A program made the position numbers and the translations under genes. The notes below the pieces were generated by a model. The model did no database searches. It had not been told where the DNA came from and was given only the letters and a program-made list of their open reading frames with translations. A stretch of DNA of 64,000 bases from Rhodocyclaceae bacterium (lineage in GTDB: Bacteria; Pseudomonadota; Gammaproteobacteria; Burkholderiales; Rhodocyclaceae), in NCBI GenBank assembly GCA_028869135.1, contig JAGWTC010000011.1, forward strand, positions 26,922 to 90,921. The letters run 5' to 3'. Positions 43,278-52,374 of this stretch are shown one piece after another (the stretch's first letter is position 1; the number at the start of each line of letters is the position of its first letter).

Positions 43278-44743
43278 TGAGCGCGCCGGATACCGATCCG
43301 CCCGGCGTGGAGAGCGCCAAGACGGAAGGCGCCGTGCAACCCTGGTCGACGCCGCTCAAGCAAAAGCTTCTGACCTGGCTGCTGTGGCCGCTGATGGCGT
43401 TGATGGTGGTGGATGCCGTGGTCGGTTATTACGTCACGGCGCATTTCGCCGCTGCCGCCTATGACCGTACTCTGGGTGAAATGGCCCGCGAAGTGCTGCT
43501 GGAGGTGCAAGGGGGCTCCGGGGACGAGCTGGTGCTGCCGCCCAGCGCCCAGCGCATCATTCTCGAAGATCCGGACGACAAGATTTTTTACCGCGTCATT
43601 CGCCAAAGCGACAAAGCCTCGGTGGGCGAGGCGAGCCTGGTCCTGCCGGGATCCCTGACGCTGAAGGCGGGGCGGATCGCTTTCTTCGATACTGTGCTGG
43701 AAGACGAGGACGTCAGAGTGGCTGTGCTTCTCGGTGTTGGCAACGGAAAGACCCAACCAGACATGCTGATACTGGTTGCGGAAACGGTGAACAAGCGCAA
43801 CACCCTGTTCCGCGAGATTCTGGCCGGCGTCGTCATGCCGCAGCTGGTGCTGGCCCTGCTTGTCGGCATACTGGTTTCCACCGGCGTGGTTCGCGGCCTG
43901 GCGCCCTTGCGCCGCCTGGAACAAACCATCGCCACGCGCTCGCACCTGGACCTGAGCCCGGTGGTCACCGAGGTGCCGGAGGGCGTGCGGCCGCTGGTAG
44001 ACGAGATCAATGCGCTGATGGCACGGCTGTCTGAGGTGCTGGAGTTCCAGAATCGCTTCATTGCCGATGCCGCGCATCAACTGCGCACGCCGGTGGCCGG
44101 GCTCAAGGCGCAGATCGAGATCGTTCTGCGGGAGCGCGATCCCGAGCGCCTCAAGCAGTCGATGGAGCATATCTACACGGGCATGGAGCGCCTGTCGCGA
44201 CTGGTCGCCCAGCTGCTTTCGCTGGCGCGCAACGAGCCGAATGCCGTGCGCAATCTGCAGCTCGGCGGCATGGATCTGAACCGTCTGGTGTTTGAGACCA
44301 CGATGGAATGGGTTCCTGCCGCCTTGGATAAGGGCATCGATCTCGGCTTCGACGGCGGCGAAGAGCCAGTGATGATCCAGGGCGATCCGGCGCGCCTCAA
44401 GGAGCTGATCAACAATCTTTTCGATAATGCGATTCGCTATACCCCAGACAATGGCCGGGTAACAGCGATGGTGACGCGCGATCCGGCGCCGGCATTTTCA
44501 ATCAGCGATGACGGCCCGGCGATTCCTGTGGAAGAGCGCGAACACGTGTTCGAGCGTTTCCACCGTCTGCTTGGCACGAATACCGAGGGTAGCGGGCTGG
44601 GGCTTGCCATCGTGAACGAAATTGCCAAGCTGCACGGCGCCGAAGTGCGCTTGATGGAAGACAAGGACGGCATCGGCAATACCTTTGTCGTGACCTTTCC
44701 GCTTCCCTCCGATGCGGGCGGAGTGCGCTCTGCCTATGCATGA
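43274..44743 (+). CDS. tctE: Sensor histidine kinase, TctE-like
   Basis: The 489-residue membrane kinase has two TM segments (about 35-55 and 183-205) bracketing a periplasmic sensor domain typical of the TctE/2CSK_N group. HAMP-like and HisKA domains follow with His268 in FIADAAHQLRTPVAGL. The HATPase has an N-box INNLFDNAIRYTP and G-box GSGLGLAIV. It probably senses tricarboxylate or citrate in the periplasm and phosphorylates TctD. The start may be 43274 or 43277. Confidence 0.85.
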   Translation: MMSAPDTDPPGVESAKTEGAVQPWSTPLKQKLLTWLLWPLMALMVVDAVVGYYVTAHFAAAAYDRTLGEMAREVLLEVQGGSGDELVLPPSAQRIILEDPDDKIFYRVIRQSDKASVGEASLVLPGSLTLKAGRIAFFDTVLEDEDVRVAVLLGVGNGKTQPDMLILVAETVNKRNTLFREILAGVVMPQLVLALLVGILVSTGVVRGLAPLRRLEQTIATRSHLDLSPVVTEVPEGVRPLVDEINALMARLSEVLEFQNRFIADAAHQLRTPVAGLKAQIEIVLRERDPERLKQSMEHIYTGMERLSRLVAQLLSLARNEPNAVRNLQLGGMDLNRLVFETTMEWVPAALDKGIDLGFDGGEEPVMIQGDPARLKELINNLFDNAIRYTPDNGRVTAMVTRDPAPAFSISDDGPAIPVEEREHVFERFHRLLGTNTEGSGLGLAIVNEIAKLHGAEVRLMEDKDGIGNTFVVTFPLPSDAGGVRSAYA

Positions 44744-44914
44744 GCCGGAGATATCGAATTTTGTAATTATTGTGTAAGGATCAAGAAAGTCTCGCGTAAT
44801 TTCTGCGACAGTAGGGCGTAAGTGCTCCTCTGTATCGTGCAGTCATCGGTTGTCGACGTTCGGGTCGGCCGATCGAAATCAAAACTGACTAACGTTCGCA
44901 TCGAGGAGATTTTC

Positions 44915-45601
44915 ATGGAGTTTGGCACCCCCGAGTTTTGGCTGGCCCTGGGCCAGATCATGCTGATCAATGTGCTGCTGTCCGGCGACAACGCCGTGGT
45001 TATCGCACTGGCCAGCCGCAACCTTCCCCGGCAACAACAGAAGTGGGCTGTGCTGATCGGCAGCGCCGGCGCCATCGTTGCCCTGGTCGTTCTGGCTTTC
45101 TTTGCCGTCAAGCTGCTTGAGCTTGATTACGTCAAGATGGTCGGTTCCGTCCTGCTGCTGTGGGTCGGCATCAAGCTGCTGGTTCCCGAAGATGAAGGCG
45201 AAGAGCTTGATGCTTCCTCCAGCCTCAAGGGCGCCGTCAAGACCATCATCATCGCCGACGTCGTGATGAGCCTGGACAACGTGATCGGCATGACCGGCGC
45301 CGCCAAGGGCAGCATGCTGCTGCTGTGTATCGGTCTGGCCGTCAGCACCCCGGTCATCATCTTCGGCAGCACCCTGCTGATGAAGCTGATGGACCGCTTC
45401 CCCGTCATCGTGACCATTGGCGGCGCACTGCTCGGTTACGTTGCCGGCGAAATGCTGATCGTCGACGGCGCCATCGAAAGCTGGGTCAACACTCATGCTC
45501 ACTGGCTGCATACGGGTGCCCCGCTGATCGGTGCCGGTGCCGTGGTCGCAGTCGGCAAGTATCTGGCTGCTCGCCAAGGCTCCGAAGCCCACGCAACCTG
45601 A
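44915..45601 (+). CDS. TerC-family membrane protein
   Basis: The 228-residue membrane protein has seven hydrophobic segments and the TerC/YjbE pattern LINVLLSGDNAVVIALASRN and VMSLDNVIGMTGAA with paired Asp residues. GAGGAGA precedes the ATG at 44915. Unlike the copy at 34495 it has no UspA domain and no visible yybP-ykoY riboswitch. It lies between tctE and tctC, outside the usual tct order. Probable metal (Mn) export. Confidence 0.9.
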   Translation: MEFGTPEFWLALGQIMLINVLLSGDNAVVIALASRNLPRQQQKWAVLIGSAGAIVALVVLAFFAVKLLELDYVKMVGSVLLLWVGIKLLVPEDEGEELDASSSLKGAVKTIIIADVVMSLDNVIGMTGAAKGSMLLLCIGLAVSTPVIIFGSTLLMKLMDRFPVIVTIGGALLGYVAGEMLIVDGAIESWVNTHAHWLHTGAPLIGAGAVVAVGKYLAARQGSEAHAT

Positions 45602-45620
45602 TTCAGCGCGGCTCTGCAGC

Positions 45621-45655
45621 AAATGACAAACGCCCGATTCGGGCGTTTGTCATTT
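45621..45655. terminator. Long-stem terminator after terC
   Basis: A 16-bp perfect stem (AAATGACAAACGCCCG and its complement) with an ATT loop ends in CATTTTGG. It separates terC from the tct region. Confidence 0.85.
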
Positions 45656-46204
45656 TGGACGCCCCGATTCAAGTGCCTGCGAAAATGAGAATAGGTGTCA
45701 CACAACGGGTCTTATTCGGCAATATGAAAAAAGTGCAGATGTAGCCGGCTGATCGTGAAGGGAAATTTCTGTTCGCAAGCGATAGCAGGCGGGCTGTCAT
45801 TGTTGCAATTAATGTTGTTGTAGTGCGAATTTGATGTGGTATATTTGCCCAGCTCACTCAACCCGGATGGCAGTCCGGGCCGGGCAAAAGCAGTCGTGAC
45901 AACGATTGCAGTGTGCAGTGCAGGCTGGCAGGCTCGCAGTGCGCATCAGGAAGTTCGCAGTAGAGGAGGTTTGTGCACCCGCCGCTCTGGCGAGTGTTCA
46001 TTACCCACGATTTTTGCAGGTGATGGCAAGGTTCGCCGAGACTGAGCGAAGTTGCTGCCCCCTGCCCGGATTCAGTACTTTCTGGCGGAGCCTCAGGTTC
46101 TTCGCGAGAGCGTTCTGGATGGCTGTGCAGACTTGGCAGAAGTCCGCGCGGCAGATGTGAATGGTGGCTGTATTCTTTCAATGTAGTTAGAGGAGAACCG
46201 CAAT
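45656..46204 (+). promoter_or_regulatory. tctCBA regulatory region, gene-free
   Basis: No gene is supported in 549 bp. A promoter-like pair TTGTAG (45818-45823) and TATATT (45840-45845), 16 bp apart, would leave a leader of about 350 nt before tctC. The leader holds repeats of GCAGTG and CCGGGC types. It is the expected place for TctD binding. Confidence 0.4.
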
Positions 46205-47224
46205 ATGGCAATTTCCATGAAATCCGCATTCGGCAAGGCTCTGGTTGGTGTGATGGGCGCTGGCCTGATTGCTTCCGTTTCCACCTCGGCCCTGGCCGCC
46301 TGGGAACCCGATAAGCAGGTCGAATTCGTCGTTCCGGCCGGTACCGGCGGCGGTGCTGACCAGATGGCTCGCCTGATGCAAGGCATCATCGTCAAGCACA
46401 ACCTGATGAAGCAACCGCTGGTCGTGGTCAACAAGTCCGGTGGCGCTGGCGCCGAAGGCTTCCTGTCGGTCAAGAACAGCAAGGGCGATCCCTACAAGAT
46501 CATCATCACCCTGTCGAACCTGTTCACCACTCCGCTTGCAACCGGCGTCCCTTTCAACTGGAAGGACATGACTCCGGTCGCCATGCTGGCGCTTGACCAG
46601 TTCATCCTGTGGACCAATACCGAGAAGGGCTACAAGTCCGCCAAGGACTACATCGACGCTGCCAAGGCCGCCGGCCCGGGCAAGTTCAAGATGGGTGGCA
46701 CCGGCTCCAAGCAGGAAGACCAGATCATCACCGTTGGCCTTGAAAAGGCCACTGGCGCCAAGTTCAGCTACATCCCCTACAAGGGTGGTGGCGAAGTGGC
46801 CGTTCAGCTCGTGGGCAATCACATCGATTCGACTGTGAACAACCCGGCTGAAGCCGTCGCCCAATGGCGTGCCGGCTCGCTGACCGCCCAGTGCGTGTTC
46901 GACGACGTCCGTCTGCCCTACAAGGCCAAGGTGACCTCGACCCAGTCGTGGAACGACATCCCGACCTGTAAGGAAGCTGGCATCCCGACCGACTACCAGA
47001 TGCTGCGTGGCATTTTCATGGCACCGGGCGTGACGCCTGACCAGGTTGCCTACTTCAACGAAGTGTTCAAGAAGATGATGAACACTCCGGAGTGGAAGGA
47101 CTACATGGAGAAGGGCGCCTTCAGCCAGACTCACCTGACCGGCAAGGAATTTACCGACTGGCTGACCAAGGCTGAAGCTACTCACAAGCAGCTGATGCAA
47201 GAAGCCGGCTTCCTGGCCAAGTAA
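46205..47224 (+). CDS. tctC: Tripartite tricarboxylate transporter substrate-binding protein
   Basis: The 339-residue Bug-family binding protein has a Sec signal (MAISMKSAFGKALVGVMGAG to ALA). The Bug pattern is QVEFVVPAGTGGGADQMARL, YKIIITLSNLF, then GAKFSYIPYKGGGEVAVQL and NNPAEAVAQWRAG. It captures citrate or a related carboxylate in the periplasm for TctAB. GAGGAGA precedes the ATG. It is the first gene of tctCBA. Confidence 0.93.
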   Translation: MAISMKSAFGKALVGVMGAGLIASVSTSALAAWEPDKQVEFVVPAGTGGGADQMARLMQGIIVKHNLMKQPLVVVNKSGGAGAEGFLSVKNSKGDPYKIIITLSNLFTTPLATGVPFNWKDMTPVAMLALDQFILWTNTEKGYKSAKDYIDAAKAAGPGKFKMGGTGSKQEDQIITVGLEKATGAKFSYIPYKGGGEVAVQLVGNHIDSTVNNPAEAVAQWRAGSLTAQCVFDDVRLPYKAKVTSTQSWNDIPTCKEAGIPTDYQMLRGIFMAPGVTPDQVAYFNEVFKKMMNTPEWKDYMEKGAFSQTHLTGKEFTDWLTKAEATHKQLMQEAGFLAK

Positions 47225-47243
47225 TTCCAAAGAAGTAGAACCT

Positions 47244-47275
47244 GACTGGCTAAATCGCTCGCGGTTTAGCCAGTC
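47244..47275 (+). terminator. Hairpin between tctC and tctB
   Basis: GACTGGCTAAA/TTTAGCCAGTC form an 11-bp stem followed by TTTG. It is weak as a terminator; it more likely makes partial termination or protects tctC mRNA so that the binding protein is in excess. Confidence 0.65.
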
Positions 47276-47307
47276 TTTGTATCAACCTCAATCGCGGGGC
47301 AGTTTAT

Positions 47308-47808
47308 ATGCAGGATAATCACAACAACGAGGGCGGCTTCGTCAGTAACAAGACGATGGAAATCGTCACCGCGCTCATCATTCTGTTTTTTGGCGCTGTC
47401 GTCATGTGGGACAGCTATCGCATCGGTGCTGGCTGGGGTTCTGATGGCCCGGAGTCGGGGTCGTTCCCTTTCTATATCGGTTTGCTGATCATCATTAGCT
47501 CTGTCGTGACGATCTTCAATGCCGTTCGCGAGTCCGACAAGGACGAGTTCGTCGGCAAGGGAGAGTTCGGTATGGTGATGGCGGTTTTGATCCCCGCCAT
47601 TATTTATGTCATCGCCATTGACTTCATCGGTATCTATGTGGCATCCGCCATTTTCATTACCGTCTTCATGGTGTGGCAGGGCAAGTTCAGCATTCTGAAG
47701 TCGCTGATGGTCGCCATCCCGGTGAATGTGTTCTTTTTCTTCATGTTTGAAGTCTGGTTCAAGATTCCGCTACCCAAGGCCTGGCTGGAAGCCCAGTTCG
47801 GTTACTAA
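47308..47808 (+). CDS. tctB: Tripartite tricarboxylate transporter small membrane subunit TctB
   Basis: The 166-residue protein has four predicted TM helices (about 18-36, 53-70, 92-125, 130-152), with DSYRIGAGWGSDGPESGSFP between helices 1 and 2, a TctB signature. It partners TctA in the inner membrane. Confidence 0.93.
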   Translation: MQDNHNNEGGFVSNKTMEIVTALIILFFGAVVMWDSYRIGAGWGSDGPESGSFPFYIGLLIIISSVVTIFNAVRESDKDEFVGKGEFGMVMAVLIPAIIYVIAIDFIGIYVASAIFITVFMVWQGKFSILKSLMVAIPVNVFFFFMFEVWFKIPLPKAWLEAQFGY

Positions 47809-47837
47809 TTCGGAATTCGTGTTTTTAGGAGAAGGTA

Positions 47838-49343
47838 GTGGAAGAAATTAATGCATTGTTCCACGGCTTTGCCGTGGCGCTGACGTTGCAAAACGTCATG
47901 TACATGTTCCTCGGAACGATTCTCGGTGTTCTGATCGGCGTGCTGCCGGGCCTGGGCGGCGCCAATGGCGTGGCCATCCTGCTGCCGCTGACGTTCTCGA
48001 TGAATCCGGTGTCTGCCATCATCATGCTGTCCTGTATTTACTGGGGCGCGCTGTTCGGTGGTGCTATCACCTCGATCCTGTTCAACATCCCGGGCGAACC
48101 CTGGTCCGTTGCAACGACGTTCGATGGTTTCCCGATGGCGCAGAAAGGCCAGCCTGGTGAAGCGCTGACGGCCGCGTTTACGTCCTCTTTCGTGGGCGCA
48201 TTCATTGCCGTTCTGATGATCACCTTCCTGGCGCCGATGGTTGCGAAGTTCGCGCTGCAGTTCGGCCCGGCCGAATTCTTTGCCGTGCAACTGCTGACGT
48301 TCTGCTCGTTCGTGGGCATGTCGAAGGAGCCGCCGTTCAAGACCATCGCTTCGATGATGATCGGTTTTGCACTGGCTTCCGTCGGTATGGACTCGATCAC
48401 CGGCCAGTTGCGCCTGACTTTCGGTTCGGAAGAGCTGATGCGTGGTTTCGACTTCCTGATCGCCGTTATCGGTCTGTTCGGTCTGGGCGAAATCCTGCTG
48501 ACCATGGAAGAAGGCCTGGCCTTCAAGGGCACCGAAGCCAAGATCAACGCCAAGGTCGTGCTGCAAACCTGGGCCAAGCTGCCGGCTTACTGGGCCACCT
48601 ACATCCGCGGCGCGCTGATCGGCTGCTGGATGGGCGTGACCCCGGGCGGTGCTACCCCGGCTTCCTTCATGTCCTACGGTATCGCCAAGAAGTTTGCCAA
48701 GAATCCGGCTGGTTTCGGTAAGGGTGAACTGGAAGGCGTGGTTGCTCCGGAAACCGCTGCTCACGCTGCCGGTACTTCCGCACTGCTGCCGATGCTGACC
48801 CTGGGTATCCCGGGTTCGCCGACCGCTGCCGTGCTGCTGGGCGGCCTGCTGATCTGGGGTCTGCAACCGGGTCCGCTGCTGTTCGTTGAAAAGGCTGACT
48901 TCGTGTGGGGCCTGATCGCCTCCATGTACCTCGGTAACATCGCCGGCCTGATCGTCGTGCTGACCACCGTGCCGTACTTTGCCGCCATCCTGAAGATCCC
49001 GTTCTCGATCATCGCTCCGGTGATCCTCGTGATCTGCGCAATCGGCGCCTATACGGTGAACAACGCTCAGTTCGACGTGTATCTGATGATCGTCTTCGGC
49101 GTCCTTGGCTACGTGTTCAAGAAGCTCAGCTATCCGCTGGCTCCGATGGTGCTGGCACTGGTGCTCGGCAAGATGGCTGAAGGTTCGTTCCGTCAGGCAC
49201 TGCTGACCTCGCAAGGCGATGTCTCGGTGTTCTGGGAAAACGGTTTGTGCGGCAGCATCACCGCGCTGGCAATCATCCTGCTGATCTCGCCGCTGCTGGG
49301 TAAGGTCTGGGGCATGATCAAGGGCAACAAGGCCGCAGCCTAA
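47838..49343 (+). CDS. tctA: Tripartite tricarboxylate transporter large membrane subunit TctA
   Basis: The 501-residue multi-helix permease (about 11-12 TM) has the TctA motifs GVLPGLGGANGVAILLPLTF and TPGGATPASFMSYGIAKKF, and the FNIPGEPWSVATTFDGFPMA segment. It drives Na+- or H+-coupled carboxylate uptake with TctB and TctC. The start is GTG at 47838, with AGGAGAAGG before it. Confidence 0.95.
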   Translation: MEEINALFHGFAVALTLQNVMYMFLGTILGVLIGVLPGLGGANGVAILLPLTFSMNPVSAIIMLSCIYWGALFGGAITSILFNIPGEPWSVATTFDGFPMAQKGQPGEALTAAFTSSFVGAFIAVLMITFLAPMVAKFALQFGPAEFFAVQLLTFCSFVGMSKEPPFKTIASMMIGFALASVGMDSITGQLRLTFGSEELMRGFDFLIAVIGLFGLGEILLTMEEGLAFKGTEAKINAKVVLQTWAKLPAYWATYIRGALIGCWMGVTPGGATPASFMSYGIAKKFAKNPAGFGKGELEGVVAPETAAHAAGTSALLPMLTLGIPGSPTAAVLLGGLLIWGLQPGPLLFVEKADFVWGLIASMYLGNIAGLIVVLTTVPYFAAILKIPFSIIAPVILVICAIGAYTVNNAQFDVYLMIVFGVLGYVFKKLSYPLAPMVLALVLGKMAEGSFRQALLTSQGDVSVFWENGLCGSITALAIILLISPLLGKVWGMIKGNKAAA

Positions 49344-49397
49344 GCACGCTCCCGCGAATATCCGGCACCCTGGGTGCCGGAGAAGGCGGTAAAATCC

Positions 49398-49440
49398 GAA
49401 ACGGCCTTGTTCGTGCAAACGGACAAGGCTGTTTCCTTTT
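49398..49440 (+). terminator. Terminator of tctCBA
   Basis: A long imperfect stem GAAACGGCCTTGT...ACAAGGCTGTTTC followed by CCTTTT. A second small hairpin CCGGCACCC/GGGTGCCGG precedes it (about 49362-49380). Confidence 0.65.
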
Positions 49441-49506
49441 GGGACAGAGGGTTTCCGGCATTTTCTGGCCGTTTGCCGATGTTCCGGTCACATCTAGGGT
49501 TGTTCG

Positions 49507-50934
49507 ATGAAATACATCAGTACGCGCGGCAAGTCGCCGGCGCTCCCTTTCAGCGACATTCTGCTCGGCGGCCTGGCGCCCGACGGCGGCCTCTATCTTC
49601 CGGAGCGATATCCGGTGGTCGACGAGAAGACGCTGGCGTCCTGGCGCAAGCTATCCTATGCCGAGCTGGCCTGCGAAATTTTCAGCCTGTATGTTGATGA
49701 CATTCCTGCGGCCGACCTGAAGGCGCTGACTGAAAAGACCTATACGCAGAAGACTTACCACTTCTCGCGCGATTCGGCCAAGGCAGCCGATATCACACCG
49801 CTGACTTCGCTGGAGCCGGGACTGCATCTGCTGGAGTTGTCCAACGGTCCGACCCTTGCGTTCAAGGACATGGCCATGCAGTTGCTCGGCAATCTGTTCG
49901 AGTATGTACTGGCCAGGCGCGGCGAAGAGATCAACATTCTCGGCGCAACTTCCGGCGACACCGGCTCCGCGGCCGAGTACGCCATGCGTGGCAAGCAAGG
50001 CGTGCGCGTCTTCATGCTGTCGCCGTACGGCAAGATGAGCGCCTTCCAGCGCGCCCAGATGTATTCGCTGCAGGATGAAAACATCTACAACATCGCCGTG
50101 CGCGGCATGTTCGACGACGCGCAGGATATCGTCAAGGCGGTGTCGAACGACGCCGGCTTCAAGGCGCAGTACAAGATCGGTGCGGTCAATTCGATCAACT
50201 GGGCGCGCGTCATGGCCCAGGTCGTCTATTACTTCAAGGGCTATTTCGAAGCCACGGCATCCGAAGACGAGAAGGTCAGCTTCTGCGTTCCCTCGGGCAA
50301 CTTCGGCAATATCTGCGCCGGTCATGTGGCGCGCATGATGGGCTTGCCCATCGCCAAGCTCGTGTGTGCCACCAACGAAAATGACGTGCTCGACGAGTTC
50401 TTCCGCACCGGCGTCTATCGCCCGCGTCAGACGGCCGAGACCTATGTCACTTCGAGCCCGTCGATGGATATTTCCAAGGCATCGAATTTCGAACGCTTCG
50501 CCTTCGATCTGGTCGGGCGCGATTCGACCGTGGTGCGCGAACTCTGGTCCAAGGTCGACGCCGGCGGCAGTTTCGATCTGAGCAAGACGCCTTACTTCGA
50601 ACGTTTGCCGGAGTTCGGCTTTCAGTCCGGCAGCAGCTCGCACAGCGACCGCCTGGCGACCATACGCTATTGCTGGGAGCGCTATCGCGCCCTGATCGAT
50701 ACGCACACGGCCGACGGTTTGAAGGTGGCTTTGGAAGTTCGCGATGAAGCGGTGCCCATGCTCGTGCTCGAAACCGCGCAGGCAGTGAAGTTCGCCGAAA
50801 CCATACAGGAAGCCTTAGACCTTGAGCCGCCGAGACCGGCGGATCTTCAGGGCATCGAGAATTTGCCGCAACGCGTCGAGATCATGGATCCCGATGTGAA
50901 TGCAGTAAAGGCTTTCATCCGGACGCACTGCTGA
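49507..50934 (+). CDS. thrC: Threonine synthase
   Basis: The 475-residue PLP enzyme converts O-phosphohomoserine to threonine. It starts MKYISTRGKSPALPFSDILL. PLP Lys120 is in NGPTLAFKDMAMQ, with LGATSGDTGSAAEYAM and CVPSGNFGNICAGH as PLP-phosphate and substrate loops. It matches the long fungal/proteobacterial class. It forms the Thr branch with hom, from which it is separated here by the tct block. Confidence 0.97.
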   Translation: MKYISTRGKSPALPFSDILLGGLAPDGGLYLPERYPVVDEKTLASWRKLSYAELACEIFSLYVDDIPAADLKALTEKTYTQKTYHFSRDSAKAADITPLTSLEPGLHLLELSNGPTLAFKDMAMQLLGNLFEYVLARRGEEINILGATSGDTGSAAEYAMRGKQGVRVFMLSPYGKMSAFQRAQMYSLQDENIYNIAVRGMFDDAQDIVKAVSNDAGFKAQYKIGAVNSINWARVMAQVVYYFKGYFEATASEDEKVSFCVPSGNFGNICAGHVARMMGLPIAKLVCATNENDVLDEFFRTGVYRPRQTAETYVTSSPSMDISKASNFERFAFDLVGRDSTVVRELWSKVDAGGSFDLSKTPYFERLPEFGFQSGSSSHSDRLATIRYCWERYRALIDTHTADGLKVALEVRDEAVPMLVLETAQAVKFAETIQEALDLEPPRPADLQGIENLPQRVEIMDPDVNAVKAFIRTHC

Positions 50935-50944
50935 TGCAAAAAAC

Positions 50945-50974
50945 AAAAAAGCCAGTCTTCGGACTGGCTTTTTT
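50945..50974. terminator. Terminator after thrC (bidirectional)
   Basis: A-tract, GCCAGTC, TTCG loop, GACTGGC, T-tract. It ends thrC and can also act for the convergent small gene. Confidence 0.9.
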
Positions 50975-50991
50975 GTCGGTGGGTCCCGGTA

Positions 50992-51129
50992 TCAGAGATA
51001 GATAACGGCGGGGAATACGGTGATGGCGAGGATCAGGATCAACCATTCCAGATTGTGTCGAGCCAGCCAGCCGGTAAAGTGCAGCGCCAGAATGGCAATG
51101 GCCATGAGGTAATAGAGCAGAAAGAACAT
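50992..51129 (-). CDS. Small membrane protein, 45 aa
   Basis: Two hydrophobic helices (FFLLYYLMAIAILALHF and WLILILAITVFPAVIYL) joined by a short basic turn fill the whole protein. The ATG at 51129 has AGGA 7 nt upstream; a longer frame to 51207 adds a hydrophilic stretch that spoils the topology. Convergent with thrC. The family is not recognised. Confidence 0.6.
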   Translation of the reverse strand: MFFLLYYLMAIAILALHFTGWLARHNLEWLILILAITVFPAVIYL

Positions 51130-51210
51130 ATTCGTCCTGGACAGGTATGCGTTCGAAATGCCTGCGGAATGTCTGATATGGCTGCAATTCCGCATGGATT
51201 CTAGCATAGC

Positions 51211-51702
51211 TCAGTGCAGGCCCTGATCGTCGGACGCCTCATACGATCCCAGTTTTCCCAATTTTGCCAATTCACGAATCACGGCCACTGTATCGTTGTT
51301 GGCTTGGATATACGCTTGTTGAAGATGGTCTTTCACCATCTCATCATTTTCGTCGTCGACATTGCCGTAGATAAAGCGAATGAAGAAGTGGTCCGGGTAG
51401 GGCTCTTCTATGCGCATGGTCAGGGTACTGGCTGGAAACAGCTCGCTGGCCATGATTTCATAGCGCACTTCCTGCATCGGCGTCAGGAAAACCTCATCCT
51501 GTATGCGCAGTTGGCCGAAACGCAGTTCGCGCCGCAGATAATCGACCTTGCGCTCGAGCATGACGCAGGCATCCAGCGCCAGGACCGAAAGTTCGGGCGT
51601 TTCGGCGCGCAACACCAGTCCTTGCCAGAGCTGATTGCGCGACAGCGGCTCCAAGAGCGGATTGCTTGGATCGTTGATTTCTATCAGGTGTTCGAAGTTC
51701 AT
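51211..51702 (-). CDS. SRPBCC/AtaL-like protein (DUF1857)
   Basis: The 163-residue soluble protein starts MNFEHLIEINDPSNPLLEPL, then RNQLWQGLVLRAE, the pattern of the AtaL-like START/SRPBCC family, which binds small hydrophobic ligands. Its ATG overlaps the bioD stop by 4 nt (ATGA), so it is translated with the biotin genes. No role in biotin synthesis is known to me. Confidence 0.8.
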   Translation of the reverse strand: MNFEHLIEINDPSNPLLEPLSRNQLWQGLVLRAETPELSVLALDACVMLERKVDYLRRELRFGQLRIQDEVFLTPMQEVRYEIMASELFPASTLTMRIEEPYPDHFFIRFIYGNVDDENDEMVKDHLQQAYIQANNDTVAVIRELAKLGKLGSYEASDDQGLH

Positions 51703-52373
51703 GTGATCAGATCAAGGTCCAGGTGTTCGACCGCCATGCGCGGGTCGGCCGGGACGAGATAAGGGATGCGGCCGATCAAGGGCGCGGGAATTCGGGTCTG
51801 GAGCGTCTCGAGATTGGCGGCGGCATGACGCATGCCAGGGTCGATCTGGTTGGCTATCCAACCCACGAGGCGCAAGCCGCGTGCCTGTATGGCTTCCACG
51901 GTCAGCAAACTGTGGCTGATGCAGCCAAGGCGCATGCCGACGACGAGAATGACGGGCAGATTCAGCTGTACTGCGAGATCGGCCGTGTCCTTGTCGTCGG
52001 TCAGCGGCACGCGGAAACCGCCGACGCCTTCGACGACGGTAATCTCGCTCTGGCCGCGTATCTTTTCGAGGCTGTGCGCAATGTGGTCGAGATCGAATGC
52101 GATACCTTCGCCCGCGGCGGCGATGTGCGGTGCCACAGGCTCGTGCAGCAGGTAGGGACAGACGAGCTCGGGCGCAATGGAAACATTGCTCGCAGCAGTG
52201 ATCAATGCGACATCATCGTTGTGCCAGTGGTCACCGGCCCAGACGGCGCCGGCGGCGATAGGCTTCATGCCGGCGACCTTTTTGCCCTGGGCCGCAAAGG
52301 CATGCAGCAAGGCGGCGCTGCAAAGCGACTTGCCGATTTCGGTATCGGTACCCGTGACGAACCATGCGTTCAT
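51699..52373 (-). CDS. bioD: Dethiobiotin synthetase
   Basis: The 224-residue ATP-dependent enzyme closes the ureido ring of dethiobiotin from DAPA. It starts MNAWFVTGTDTEIGKS (P-loop variant), with GMKPIAAG, VVEGVGGFRVPL and VGMRLGCISHSLLT as DAPA/ATP loops. I use the ATG at 52373, 1 nt after the bioF stop; the frame is open further upstream. It is part of bioA-bioF-bioD. Confidence 0.95.
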   Translation of the reverse strand: MNAWFVTGTDTEIGKSLCSAALLHAFAAQGKKVAGMKPIAAGAVWAGDHWHNDDVALITAASNVSIAPELVCPYLLHEPVAPHIAAAGEGIAFDLDHIAHSLEKIRGQSEITVVEGVGGFRVPLTDDKDTADLAVQLNLPVILVVGMRLGCISHSLLTVEAIQARGLRLVGWIANQIDPGMRHAAANLETLQTRIPAPLIGRIPYLVPADPRMAVEHLDLDLIT

Positions 52374-52374
52374 A

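Noticed and set aside
44744..44914. A second yybP-ykoY riboswitch before the other terC
   Set aside because: The GGGGAGTAGC and AAGCGAGACC landmarks are missing.
45656..46204. Sigma-54 promoter before tctC
   Set aside because: TGGCAGG is present, but no TTGC at the correct distance.
47805..49418. 537-codon open frame opposite tctA
   Set aside because: It is a shadow of tctA; composition is His/Arg/Gln-rich with no known motif.
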